A DNA stretch of 64,000 nucleotides from NCBI GenBank assembly GCA_947473045.1, contig CANJCO010000004.1, forward strand, positions 62,001 to 126,000, in the 5' to 3' direction. The position numbers and the translations under genes are program-made. This stretch comes from Myxococcales bacterium. Its GTDB lineage: Bacteria > Myxococcota_A > Polyangia > Polyangiales > Polyangiaceae. Below, piece after piece: positions 52,111 to 60,904 of this stretch (position 1 is the first letter of the stretch; each line of letters opens with the position of its first letter). The notes under the pieces were generated by a model. It was given only the letters and a program-made list of their open reading frames with translations, was not told the DNA's origin and searched no databases.

Positions 52111-53190
52111 ATGGCGCGCATTGACTCTTTCCTTCGGCTCGTCGTCGAGCAGCACGCGAGCGACCTGCACTTTCATGCCGGCAGCGTGCCCATCATCCGA
52201 CACGACGGAGACCTCGTGCCGCTCCCGTTCCGAGTGCTGTCGGACGTCGAGGCGAGGCGGTTTCTCACCGAAATCATGACTCCCGACCAGGTCGCCGCGT
52301 TCGACGCCGACCGCGAGCTCGATTTCGCCTACGTGCTCGCTGGAGTCGGCCGATTTCGCGTGAACGCGCTCGTTCAGTCGCGCGGAGTCGGCGCTGTTTT
52401 TCGCATCATTCAAGCGAAAGTTCCGACGCTCGACGAGCTCGGCCTGCCGCCGGTGGTGAAGAAAATCGCCGCGTACAGCAGCGGGCTCGTGCTGATTACA
52501 GGGCCGACCGGATCGGGAAAGACGACTTCGCTCGCGGCCATCGTCAACGAGATCAACCTCACCGCCCGGCGGCACATCATCACCATCGAAGACCCGATTG
52601 AAGTCGTGCACGCCCCGATGAAAAGCGTTGTCACCCAGCGCCAGGTCGGAGCGCACACTGACTCATTTTCGTCGGCGTTGCGTTCCGCGCTTCGCGAGGC
52701 GCCCGACGTCCTGGTGGTCGGCGAAATGCGCGACCTCGAGACGGTGAGTCTCGCCCTCGCGGCTGCCGAGACTGGCGTGCTCGTCTTCGGCACGCTCCAC
52801 ACGGGGTCCGCGCGCAAATCGATTGACCGCATTCTCGATATGCATCCTGAGTCGGTGCGTGAACAGGTCCGCGGCGTGCTCTCTGTGATGCTTAAAGCGG
52901 TAGTCTCGCAGCACCTCTGCAAACGCGCGTCGGGTGATGGGCGCATCGCCGCCTTCGAGGTCCTCCTGCAGAGCTACGGGGTGTCTCACATGATTCGCGA
53001 CAACAAGGTTCACCAGCTCGACGCATTCATGCAATCGACGGAAAACGCGGGCGACGCGATGCAGACGCTCGACGGCTGCCTGCTGTCTCACGTGCGCGCG
53101 GGACTGATTGAGGTCGACGAGGCTGTTCGCGTCGCCAATTATCCCGATACGCTGCGGCGCATCTTATCCGAGTTGCCGCCGCAGGAGTAA
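52111..53190 (+). CDS. pilT: PilT/PilU-type twitching ATPase
   Basis: A 359-residue hexameric ATPase of the type IV pilus retraction family. The N-terminal PilT domain has HASDLHFHAGSVPIIRHDGD. The core has Walker A GPTGSGKTT, Asp box TIEDPIEVVH, Walker B VVGEMRDLETVSLA and His box GTLHTGSA, and the C-terminal motif MIRDNKVHQL corresponds to AIRNLIRDGKxHQ. All catalytic features look intact. The gene lies 12 bp after the HEAT-PilT fusion with GGAG 7 nt before the ATG, and 69 bp before a kinase gene, making a three-gene set. Whether it acts on a pilus or another machine is open, as no pilin gene is near. Confidence 0.93.
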   Translation: MARIDSFLRLVVEQHASDLHFHAGSVPIIRHDGDLVPLPFRVLSDVEARRFLTEIMTPDQVAAFDADRELDFAYVLAGVGRFRVNALVQSRGVGAVFRIIQAKVPTLDELGLPPVVKKIAAYSSGLVLITGPTGSGKTTSLAAIVNEINLTARRHIITIEDPIEVVHAPMKSVVTQRQVGAHTDSFSSALRSALREAPDVLVVGEMRDLETVSLALAAAETGVLVFGTLHTGSARKSIDRILDMHPESVREQVRGVLSVMLKAVVSQHLCKRASGDGRIAAFEVLLQSYGVSHMIRDNKVHQLDAFMQSTENAGDAMQTLDGCLLSHVRAGLIEVDEAVRVANYPDTLRRILSELPPQE

Positions 53191-53259
53191 CGCGCGAGGT
53201 CGAAGGCGGGGCGCCTCCGAGCGCGCCGCAGGTTCACCTTTTTTTACGGAGCCACGCGC

Positions 53260-55293
53260 TTGTCAGACGATACCCGAAATCAGGTCCTCGCAGCGGCCAC
53301 CCGTCTCGCTGGCGAAGGTAAGGTCGACGCCGCCGTCAGCGCGCTGCTGAGCGTCTCGGCGATCGACGAGGCGGCCACGCTGCTGGTGGGCGTTCGTCGA
53401 TTCGCGGACGCCGCGCGAATCATCATGGAGGCGCTCGCGCCGGTGCTCGACGCGCGGCGGCCCCCCGACGCCAGGCAGCGCCAGTTGCTCCAAAAGGCTG
53501 CGGTGTGCTTCGCGAACAACGGCGACGCGGACGTCGCTGTGGAGCTGTATCTCGGTATCGGCGAGCCGCATCGGGCGATGCAGGTGCTCGAGCGCGCGGG
53601 CGATGCGGTGGGCGCCGCCCGACTCGAGGCCGACCTTGGTCAGGGACGCCGCGTCGCAGCCGCGAGCCTCGCGGGGATTGCAGCGCGCGCCGTGACGATG
53701 GCGGCGGCCCAGCGTCTCGAGCAGGAGGGCAAGCTCCGCCCCGCGCTCGCGGCGTTCATGCAGCTTCGCCGTCACGCCGACGCGGCGCGCGTCGCCCGCA
53801 AATTGGGAGATTTGTCTCAAGCGGCGCACCTGTATCTGGGAGGCGCGATGCCTTTCGAGGCCGCCGGCTGCTATTTCGAGGCGGGAGACTCCGGAAAGTG
53901 CCTCGATGCGCTCGTGCACGTGCCGCGCGAAGATCCGCGCTACCGTGACGCTTGCGTGCAGGCTGTGCGCATCGCGAGCGAGCTCGGCGTGCTCGACTTC
54001 GCGCTCGACCAGTTTCTCGCGCCCTTTGCCCGATCCAACCCGCGCGGCGACGCAGAGTTCGCGGCGTTTTCAGCGCTCGGTCGCATGTACGAAGCGCACG
54101 ACTTCGGCGACAGCGCGCGACGGCTGTACGAAAAACTGTGCGCCGTGTTTCCGAGCGCGTCCGAGCCTCGCGAGCGCCTCGCTGCGCTCAGTGAGCGGGC
54201 GCGCGGCGGTGACATGGCCTTCGCGAAGATCGTTCGCGAAGACGCCTCTTTCATGGGCGATGAACTGCGTCGTCCGCGTCGAGTCCCGACTTCGGGCGGC
54301 GATGCCCTGCCCGAATTGCCCGACCTTCCCGAGCTCCCGCCGCTCGGCTTGTCATCCGTCGCGCGCAGTCCGCTCGCGGCCACTCTGCCGCAAGTCGAGG
54401 CCCCGGCCCGCTCGCCAGCGCCACCGCCCGCGGCGATTCACGCAGCGGCCTCCGACGAGAGCGCGCAGGTCGCCGTGGGCGAGCTGATCGCAGGTCGCTA
54501 CCGCGTCGACCGCGTGCTCGGGCAGGGCGGGATGGCGGTGGTCTACCTCGCGAGCGACGTCGAGCTCGGCGAGCCCATCGCGATCAAGCTGTTCAACTCG
54601 GTGGTCACTGACGAAGGCCTCATCGCGCGCTTCAAGCAGGAGCTTAGTCTCTCGCGGCGCCTCGCCCATCCCAACATCGTGCGCATGTACGACATCGGCA
54701 CGCACCGCGGCCGGAAGTTCATCACGATGGAGCTGCTGCGGGGCCACGCGCTCGCCGATTACATGGGCGCTCCGGTCGATCTTGTCAGCGGGCTTTGGTA
54801 TCTCGTTCAGGCCTGCGAGGGGCTCGCGGCCGCGCACGCGCAGGGCATCATTCATCGCGATATCAAGCCCGACAATTTCTTCGTCACAGACGACGGCGTG
54901 CTCAAGGTCGTCGATTTCGGCATCGCGAAGGCCGGCGCCAGCGAAGGACTGACGCAGGCTGGCTTCATGGCGGGTACGCCGGGCTACATGTCGCCCGAGC
55001 AGATCAACAACTTCACCGCCGTGACGCACCTGTCTGACATCTATGCGCTCGGCATCGTGGCGTTCGAAATGTTCACCGGAGCCGTGCCGTTTGGCGGCGA
55101 TGACCTGATGCCGATTCTCATGGCCCACCTGAACGAGGTGCCGCCCACGCCGACTTCGCGCGGGGCAAAAATCTCTGCGGAGCTCGAGGCGGTCATCTTG
55201 CGCCTCCTCGAAAAAGATCCGGCGCGCCGGATACAGAGCTGCGCCGAACTTGGGGCCATTTTTCGCCGGATCGCGGGCCTGGTGCGCGCCTGA
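53260..55293 (+). CDS. Ser/Thr protein kinase with N-terminal TPR-like repeats
   Basis: A 677-residue protein with reversed layout: residues ~1-320 are alpha-helical repeats (AAVSALLSVSAIDEAATLLV, AVELYLGIGEPHRAMQVLER), a Pro-rich linker follows (~345-405), and the kinase domain is at the C-terminus (~412-677). It has GQGGMAVVYLAS, AIKLFN with the ATP Lys, HRDIKPDNFF, DFGIAKA and GTPGYMSPEQ, so it should be active. No membrane helix is seen, so it is cytoplasmic. The start is TTG at 53260 with ACGGAG 8 nt before. Its position behind two PilT-type ATPases suggests it regulates them or senses their state (inference). Confidence 0.92.
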   Translation: MSDDTRNQVLAAATRLAGEGKVDAAVSALLSVSAIDEAATLLVGVRRFADAARIIMEALAPVLDARRPPDARQRQLLQKAAVCFANNGDADVAVELYLGIGEPHRAMQVLERAGDAVGAARLEADLGQGRRVAAASLAGIAARAVTMAAAQRLEQEGKLRPALAAFMQLRRHADAARVARKLGDLSQAAHLYLGGAMPFEAAGCYFEAGDSGKCLDALVHVPREDPRYRDACVQAVRIASELGVLDFALDQFLAPFARSNPRGDAEFAAFSALGRMYEAHDFGDSARRLYEKLCAVFPSASEPRERLAALSERARGGDMAFAKIVREDASFMGDELRRPRRVPTSGGDALPELPDLPELPPLGLSSVARSPLAATLPQVEAPARSPAPPPAAIHAAASDESAQVAVGELIAGRYRVDRVLGQGGMAVVYLASDVELGEPIAIKLFNSVVTDEGLIARFKQELSLSRRLAHPNIVRMYDIGTHRGRKFITMELLRGHALADYMGAPVDLVSGLWYLVQACEGLAAAHAQGIIHRDIKPDNFFVTDDGVLKVVDFGIAKAGASEGLTQAGFMAGTPGYMSPEQINNFTAVTHLSDIYALGIVAFEMFTGAVPFGGDDLMPILMAHLNEVPPTPTSRGAKISAELEAVILRLLEKDPARRIQSCAELGAIFRRIAGLVRA

Positions 55294-55319
55294 AAAAAAT
55301 CGTCGCCGAAAACTGTACG

Positions 55320-55347
55320 AGTGTTCAGTGGGTGTCTAGTGTGCAGT
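55320..55347 (+). promoter_or_regulatory. Direct repeat, candidate operator
   Basis: AGTGTTCAGT (55320-55329) and AGTGTGCAGT (55338-55347) differ at one position and start 18 bp apart, ending 2 bp before the ATG of a small winged-helix-like gene. The region is also bounded by TGTAC and GTACA. This could be an autoregulatory operator. Confidence 0.35.
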
Positions 55348-55349
55348 AC

Positions 55350-55616
55350 ATGCAATACGACATCTCGGTTCTGCGCGCCATTCTTCGGCTCTCTCGCCAC
55401 CGTCGTCAGGTCGATCTCGCCGCCGTCGCGCTGCGCGTCGCGGGGGAGCTCCCCGAGCTTCGCGATGCGCTTCGGCGTCTCGAGCAGCAGGGACTCGTCA
55501 TTCGTGAGCCCGACGTCGCACGCCTGACCCTGCAGGGCCTCGCGGTCGCCGTCGCGTCGATTCCTGCCCGCAGCAAGGCTGCCCGCGCGCCGCGTCGACT
55601 TCAGCGCGCAGCGTGA
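55350..55616 (+). CDS. Small winged-helix-like protein
   Basis: An 88-residue protein. The segment QVDLAAVALRVAGELPELRDALRRLEQQGLVIREPDVARLTLQGLA fits a winged helix-turn-helix: helix 2, turn, recognition helix, then a two-strand wing (shown here in pieces no longer than needed: RRLEQQGLV and ARLTLQGLA). A basic tail follows (ARSKAARAPRRLQRAA). The ATG at 55350 gives MQYDISVLRAILRL; a start 18 bp upstream is possible. A direct repeat lies just before the start. Its end overlaps the convergent patatin-like gene by 16 bp. DNA binding is a structural guess; target unknown. Confidence 0.6.
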   Translation: MQYDISVLRAILRLSRHRRQVDLAAVALRVAGELPELRDALRRLEQQGLVIREPDVARLTLQGLAVAVASIPARSKAARAPRRLQRAA

Positions 55617-56365
55617 TCGGCCGACAGCGAGATCACGGCCTCGCGCGGCAAGTCGAGGGCGGTCTGCATCGCCTTCCTCGCTTGCGCGAAGGCCGCTCCT
55701 CCTCGCTTCAAACGAAACGGGCCGAGTCTCGGAAGGTCATCGACCGCGACTGTGGTCATGTTGCTGCGCGACGGAGCGGCGGGCGCTTGCCGCCGCCAAG
55801 GCGACTTCGACGGCAAATGGTGAAAGAGCGTGCGCTCTGCGTGAGCAAGCGACGCGTGCCCGGGACGGTCCGCGATCCCGCCATCGAGGTAGGGCCTGCC
55901 GTTCATCCAAACAGGCTGAAACATGCCCGGAAATGCGCACGACGCGCAGATCGCCGGCGCAAGCGCGCCTTCGGAGCGCACGACTGTGCTCGCGGCGAAC
56001 ACGTCCCAAACGCTCAGGCTGACGGGTACGCGCGCCTGCGCGAAGCTGCGCACGCGGAGCATTGATTCGACCCGGTCGTGAAATTTGCGGCCTCGCAGAA
56101 GGCCCGGGCCGGGCGCCGGATCCCAGAAATCTTCTCGTTTCAAACGAAGCAGCTCGGCCTCGATGGCGCGGCTGTCCACGCCGCCCGCCCACAGCCCGCT
56201 GATCAGCGCGCCGGCGCTTGAGCCGGTCACGCGCGCAGGAACCAGCTTGGCCTCTTCGAGCGCCGAGAGGGCACCCGCGTGCGCGAAGAAACCAAAGAAG
56301 CCCGCCGAGAGCGCCAGCGTGAACGGCGCCTCGGCGAGCCAGTCGCGTAGCAGAGGGAGCGTCAC
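55601..56365 (-). CDS. Patatin-like phospholipase family protein
   Basis: A 254-residue protein with a patatin fold: nucleophile Ser in GSSAGALISGLW (GxSxG) and the catalytic Asp in the DGGIADR dyad region. The oxyanion segment is atypical: AGFFGFFAHAG replaces the usual GGGxRG, so the Gly-rich loop and its Arg are missing. It may still be an active lipase subtype or have altered activity. No signal peptide is seen. It lies 7 bp downstream of the thiolase gene on the same strand, in a lipid-metabolism operon with thiolase and MFE-2. Confidence 0.85.
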   Translation of the reverse strand: MTLPLLRDWLAEAPFTLALSAGFFGFFAHAGALSALEEAKLVPARVTGSSAGALISGLWAGGVDSRAIEAELLRLKREDFWDPAPGPGLLRGRKFHDRVESMLRVRSFAQARVPVSLSVWDVFAASTVVRSEGALAPAICASCAFPGMFQPVWMNGRPYLDGGIADRPGHASLAHAERTLFHHLPSKSPWRRQAPAAPSRSNMTTVAVDDLPRLGPFRLKRGGAAFAQARKAMQTALDLPREAVISLSADHAAR

Positions 56366-56372
56366 GGCAGCG

Positions 56373-57551
56373 TCAGTCGTTGCGGTACATCGTCACGACG
56401 CACGCGCCGCCGAGGCCGAGGTTGTGCTGCAGTCCGACGCGCGCACCGAGCACCTGCCGGCGATCGGCCTTGCCCCTCAGCTGCCAAACCAGCTCGGCGC
56501 ACTGCGCGAGGCCTGTCGCCCCAAGGGGGTGCCCCTTCGACAGCAGGCCTCCCGACGGGTTGGTGACGTACTTTCCCCCATAGGTGTTGTCTCCCTCCCA
56601 GATGAACTTCTCGGCGCCGCCTTCGGGGCAGAGGCCGAGGCCCTCATACGTGAGCAACTCGTTCGCGGTGAAGCAATCGTGCAGCTCGACGACGTCGACG
56701 TCTTCGGGGCCGACGCCGCTCTCGGCGTAGACCTTCGCCGCGGCGCTGACGGTCATGTCGTAGCCGACCATCTTGATCATGCTGTCCGAGAAGCTCGACG
56801 CGAAGTCGGTCGTCATGGCCTGACCTGCGATGTAGACCGATTTGCCGATCCCGTGCGCGCGCGCGAAGTCGTCGGACGCGAGGATCGCCGCGGCCGCGCC
56901 GCAGGTCGGAGGGCAGCACTGGTAGCGCGTGAGCGGGTCGAACACCTCGGGCGAGGCCATGATGTCGTCAAGGCTGAGGGGATCGGTGAACACCGCCAGC
57001 GGGTTGTTCGCGGCGTGCCTGCGGGCCTTCTCGCTGATCTTGCCGAACGTCTCTTTCCTGGTGCCATAACGCCATCGGTACTCGCGACCCGCGCCGCCAA
57101 ACATCTGCGCGGCCGGAGGAGACGTGTCGAAGCCCTGCGTGCGGCTCATGACCCCCGCGTGCTGATCGAGCGGGTTGGTGCGGTCGGTGTATTTGCTGCC
57201 GAGCGCGCCCTTTTCCATTTGCTCGAAGCCGACGACGAGCACGCACTCCGCGAGCCCGCCCGCGATCGCCTGCCGACCCAGCATCAGCGCGCTCGACCCG
57301 GTGGAGCAGTTGTTGTTGACGTTGAAGACCGGGATGCCGGTCGTGCCCAGCTCGTAGACGGCGCGCTGTCCGCACGTCGAGTCGCCGTAGACGTAACCCG
57401 CGTACGCCTGCTCGACCTTTTCGAACTCGACGTTGGCGTCCTTGAGCGCCGCGCGTGCGGCCTTGGCCGCCATTACGTTGTAGTCCTCGCTCGCTCCGGG
57501 CTTGGAGAACTTGATCATTCCGACGCCGATGACGTTTACCTTGCGACTCAT
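56373..57551 (-). CDS. SCP-x/lipid-transfer type thiolase
   Basis: A 392-residue thiolase of the sterol-carrier-protein-x group, which cleaves 3-oxoacyl-CoAs, often with branched or sterol side chains. The nucleophile Cys is in NVNNNCSTGSSAL, the His in VELHDCFTANEL, and the second site GHPLGATGLAQ plus the late NLGLGGACVV complete the active-site set. The ATG at 57551 has AGGAGA upstream. The gene follows MFE-2 on the same strand with 17 bp between them; together they cover hydration, dehydrogenation and thiolysis of an acyl-CoA chain. Confidence 0.94.
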   Translation of the reverse strand: MSRKVNVIGVGMIKFSKPGASEDYNVMAAKAARAALKDANVEFEKVEQAYAGYVYGDSTCGQRAVYELGTTGIPVFNVNNNCSTGSSALMLGRQAIAGGLAECVLVVGFEQMEKGALGSKYTDRTNPLDQHAGVMSRTQGFDTSPPAAQMFGGAGREYRWRYGTRKETFGKISEKARRHAANNPLAVFTDPLSLDDIMASPEVFDPLTRYQCCPPTCGAAAAILASDDFARAHGIGKSVYIAGQAMTTDFASSFSDSMIKMVGYDMTVSAAAKVYAESGVGPEDVDVVELHDCFTANELLTYEGLGLCPEGGAEKFIWEGDNTYGGKYVTNPSGGLLSKGHPLGATGLAQCAELVWQLRGKADRRQVLGARVGLQHNLGLGGACVVTMYRND

Positions 57552-57568
57552 GATGATTTCTCCTGGCC

Positions 57569-60500
57569 TCAGAGCAGGCCTTTGAAAATGCCTAGTTTGT
57601 GGGCGAATCGCACGTCGCCATCGACGCGCAGATCGCCATGTTGGTAGAGGTCCTGCGCCGAACGGGCGCCGGAGACGAGCGCGACTAGATGCTCGTCGGC
57701 CAAGGTGAAAGTGGCGGCGGCTTCGGTGGCTGCGCCCAGCGAGACCGAGCCCTTGCCGGCCGCGCCTCCCACCACCCAGCGCTGGTCGCCAATCGCGAAC
57801 GCGAGCGCTGCGCCGAGCTCGTCGGCCAGGTTGGGCTGCAAGGTGAGCAGCTTGCCGAGGGCAGCGAAAATCGCCGGAGCCTGCGCCGGTCCGGCAGGCG
57901 CGGCGGCCGCCTTCGGTGCGTCGGGCATGGGCAAGAGCGACTTTTTGACCGCGATCGCTTTCGCGGCGGCGGCGCGATCGATCTTCTTCAGGAAGTCGAG
58001 CTTCTGGCTCGCCATGATGTCGCCCGAGATGCGCAGCCTCTTGTCCATGAAGAGCTTCATCGGATCGGCCTTGCCGCTCGTCATCGCGATGAAGTCGTCG
58101 TCGGACAGCTCGAGGGTGCAGCCGGGCTTCGCGGTCTCGCCCGCCGAGACCTTGCCGTCCTTGAGGTCGACCGTCCAGCTCGAGTCGGGCGCCGTGAGCT
58201 TGAACAGGTAGACAACGCCGATCTTCGTGGCCTCGGCCCTGTTCTTTTCAATGTAATCTTCGATGGCCACGAACGTGTCCGCGGACGCGCTCGCGACCTC
58301 GGCCGAGGGCGGTGTGGCCGCTGCCGAGGGGGCCCCGCCAGCGCCTGCGCGCGCCTTCGCCGCCGCGAGCACAATCGCGGGATCGATCTTCTTCAGGAAC
58401 TCGAGCTTCTGGCTGGCCATGAGGTCGCCGGAGATGCGCAACTTCTTGTCCATGAAGAGTTTCATGGGGTCAGCCTTGCCGGTGCACATCGCCATGAAGT
58501 CGGCATCGGACAGCTCGAGCGTGCACTGCGGAGGCGTGGCCGAGCCGGCCGCGACGCCGCCGGCCTTCGTGTCGAGCGTCCACACGCTCTCGGGCGAAGT
58601 GAGCTTGAACTGGTAGACGACGCCGATTCTCGTGACGGCTTCGGCGTTCGCTTCAAAATAATTTTTGATGCCCGCGAACACGTCCGCGCTGATGGGCTCG
58701 CTCGACTGCGGCGCTGCGGCAGGGGCCGCGATCGCAGCCGCTACCGGCTTGGCTTTGGCGCGCGGCTTGGGGATTTCCGCGTACAACTCGATGGCCGCGT
58801 TGGAGATCACGACCTTGTCGCGCTCGACCACCTTCGTGCGGAACACGATCCGGCTCTCCGACTCCTTCCACATTTCGGTCACGAGCGTCTCGCCGGGGAA
58901 CACGCTCTCGGCGAAGCGCACCTTGATGCTCTTGAAGTAGCGGGGATCAGCGTCCTTGGCGAAGGCCTTGATGACGGCTCGCGCTGCGAAACCGAAGGTG
59001 CACAGGCCGTGCAAGATCGGCTTGTCGAAGCCGAAGCCCTGCGCAAAGCCCGGATCAGCGTGGAGCGGGTTGATGTCGCCCGAGAGGCGGTAGAGCAGCG
59101 CCTGGTTCGCGTGCGTCTTCTCGGTGCTCGTCGCATCGGGGGCCCGCTCAGGCGGCACGTTGACGTCTCCCGACGGGCCGCGCTCGCCGCCCCAGCCGCC
59201 GGCTCCGCGCACGAACGCGGTGAGCTCGTTGTACGCGAGCTCTTCGCCCGTCTCGTCGAAGGTCGTGATGCCGGTGACGACGACGGCGTTCTTGCCCTTG
59301 TCGAAGATGTCTTTGATCTTCACTTCGTGGCGTAGCTTCGCGCGCGCGGGCAGGGGGCGCTTCACCTCGGTGTACTGCTCGCCGTGCAGAATGCGCTCGA
59401 AGCCGTAGTTGAGGCCCGGGGCCTTGTCGCCCTTTTTGAACTGATCGAAAATGACCTTCATCGACGGCACGACCGCGAACGTCGGCAGCACGTGGAAGCC
59501 CTCGCCGCTCATCTCGTAGACGAGTGAGAGGTCCTTGCTGTCGAGGGGATTTTCCGCGGCGCCGACGCCCAGCGCGTAGAGCGACACGTCGCGCTCGTCG
59601 TAGCTCGATTCGGCGACGATCGCGGGCGCGTCGAGCGCCGCGTCCACGTCGATGAGCTCGTTGCCGCCGCGGCTGCGCGTGTCGAGGTTCGACAAAATGG
59701 GCTGCATCGAGCCCTGAATGTCGCTCGGATGCGTGGCCTTGCCGAAGTCGGTGACCTCGCCCCAGGCCTTGCGCAGCGCTTCAGGGGCGATCTCGCGGCC
59801 GAGCTTGAACGTCTTGCCGACGGTGCGCTCCCAGCGGAGCTTGCCGAAATAGCCGCCGCCCACTTCGAACAGGCCTCCCGACTCCTCGCAGCTCTCGTGC
59901 GACAACCACGCGACCAGCGGCGAGACGTACTCCGGCTTGAGCGCGTCGATGAGGTTTTGCGGCAACACCGTCTCGGTCATGCGCGAGCCCGCGATCGGCG
60001 CGATGGCGTTGACGCGGATGTTTCGCTTCTTGCCTTCGATCGCGAGCGTCTGCATGAGACCCACGAGCCCCAGCTTCGCCATCGCGTAGTTCGACTGGCC
60101 GAAGTTGCCGTAAATCCCCGCCGCGCTCGACGTGAAGATGACCCGCCCGTACTCGCGCTCGCGCATGCCGCCGGCGACGTTCCACGCGGCGTGCGTCACG
60201 CGGTAGGCGCCGAGCACGTGCACGCGGTAGATGAGGTCCCAGTCGTCCTGGGTGATTTTCTGAAACGATGTGTCGCGAAGGATGCCGGCGTTGTTGACGA
60301 CCACGTCGATTCGCCCGAACGCGTCCATCGCCGATTGCACGATCTTGTCGCCGTCTTCTACGGAGTCGTAGTTGGCAGTCGCCTCACCGCCGGCCGCCAC
60401 GATCTCCGCGACGACCGCATCGGCGGCTGCCGAGCCCTTGCCGGTGCCGTCGTGGCTGCCGCCAAGATCGTTGACGACGACCTTCGCGCCGCGCGAAGCG

Positions 60501-60589
60501 AGCAGCAGCGCGTGTGATCTGCCGAGGCCGTTTCCGGCGCCTGTGACGATGGCGACGCGGCCTTCAAACCCGAGACGATCGCTGGACAT
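57569..60589 (-). CDS. MFE-2-type multifunctional beta-oxidation enzyme with three SCP2 domains
   Basis: A 1006-residue fusion resembling peroxisomal multifunctional enzyme type 2. Residues ~1-300 are a short-chain dehydrogenase (TGAGNGLGRSHALL; Ser in SSAAGIYG and catalytic YAMAK) for 3-hydroxyacyl-CoA oxidation. Residues ~320-605 are an enoyl-CoA hydratase-2/MaoC pair with the active-site SGDINPLHADP (~505). Three sterol-carrier-protein-2 domains follow at ~630-735, 766-870 and 906-1006; the first two are near-repeats (both with GKADPMKLFMDK). Standard MFE-2 has one SCP2. The ATG at 60589 has GAGGAA upstream. A palindrome 60 bp upstream is a candidate operator. Genes downstream encode thiolase and a patatin-like protein. 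Confidence 0.94.
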   Translation of the reverse strand: MSSDRLGFEGRVAIVTGAGNGLGRSHALLLASRGAKVVVNDLGGSHDGTGKGSAAADAVVAEIVAAGGEATANYDSVEDGDKIVQSAMDAFGRIDVVVNNAGILRDTSFQKITQDDWDLIYRVHVLGAYRVTHAAWNVAGGMREREYGRVIFTSSAAGIYGNFGQSNYAMAKLGLVGLMQTLAIEGKKRNIRVNAIAPIAGSRMTETVLPQNLIDALKPEYVSPLVAWLSHESCEESGGLFEVGGGYFGKLRWERTVGKTFKLGREIAPEALRKAWGEVTDFGKATHPSDIQGSMQPILSNLDTRSRGGNELIDVDAALDAPAIVAESSYDERDVSLYALGVGAAENPLDSKDLSLVYEMSGEGFHVLPTFAVVPSMKVIFDQFKKGDKAPGLNYGFERILHGEQYTEVKRPLPARAKLRHEVKIKDIFDKGKNAVVVTGITTFDETGEELAYNELTAFVRGAGGWGGERGPSGDVNVPPERAPDATSTEKTHANQALLYRLSGDINPLHADPGFAQGFGFDKPILHGLCTFGFAARAVIKAFAKDADPRYFKSIKVRFAESVFPGETLVTEMWKESESRIVFRTKVVERDKVVISNAAIELYAEIPKPRAKAKPVAAAIAAPAAAPQSSEPISADVFAGIKNYFEANAEAVTRIGVVYQFKLTSPESVWTLDTKAGGVAAGSATPPQCTLELSDADFMAMCTGKADPMKLFMDKKLRISGDLMASQKLEFLKKIDPAIVLAAAKARAGAGGAPSAAATPPSAEVASASADTFVAIEDYIEKNRAEATKIGVVYLFKLTAPDSSWTVDLKDGKVSAGETAKPGCTLELSDDDFIAMTSGKADPMKLFMDKRLRISGDIMASQKLDFLKKIDRAAAAKAIAVKKSLLPMPDAPKAAAAPAGPAQAPAIFAALGKLLTLQPNLADELGAALAFAIGDQRWVVGGAAGKGSVSLGAATEAAATFTLADEHLVALVSGARSAQDLYQHGDLRVDGDVRFAHKLGIFKGLL

Positions 60590-60904
60590 GCTCGTTCCTC
60601 TTCGTTGGTCGTAGCCTCGCCGCTCCAGATTGAGTCGGCGGGCGGCGAAATGCGGTGTGCGAAAGTTTCGCATGCGAAGTATTGGGTGTTTCGCGCGCGC
60701 GTCAACCCCTACATCACCCCCGATACAACCGCGGCCCAACGCGTCCGGATCGGCGATCAGCCAGCGCTGCTGTGGTGCGTCTCGCGACCCTTCGCGAACC
60801 GCCGATTTTCGCGCACAAAGCCTCGCGCCAAAGAGCGATGTCGCGCCCCATCGCGAGCGCGCGGCCGCGACGCGGCTGGCCTGCCGCGTGCAAACTTCGC
60901 TGGC
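60590..60904. other. Divergent intergenic region
   Basis: A 315-bp gap between the MFE-2 gene (minus) and the M15 peptidase-like gene (plus). It contains the inverted repeats at 60658-60694 and no convincing gene. The remainder is GC-rich without clear hairpins or a good sigma-70 promoter. Confidence 0.5.
60658..60694 (-). promoter_or_regulatory. Candidate operator upstream of MFE-2 operon
   Basis: TGCGAAAGTTTCGCA (60658-60672) is a perfect 7-1-7 palindrome. A second, overlapping inverted repeat is formed by GCGAA (60674-60678) and TTCGC (60690-60694). Both lie ~70-105 bp before the MFE-2 start, where a TetR-type lipid-responsive repressor might bind. Confidence 0.45.

Noticed and set aside
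42202-55293. Classical type IV pilus or type II secretion cluster
   Set aside because: No pilin, prepilin peptidase, PilC/GspF or secretin gene is present; only the ATPases are.
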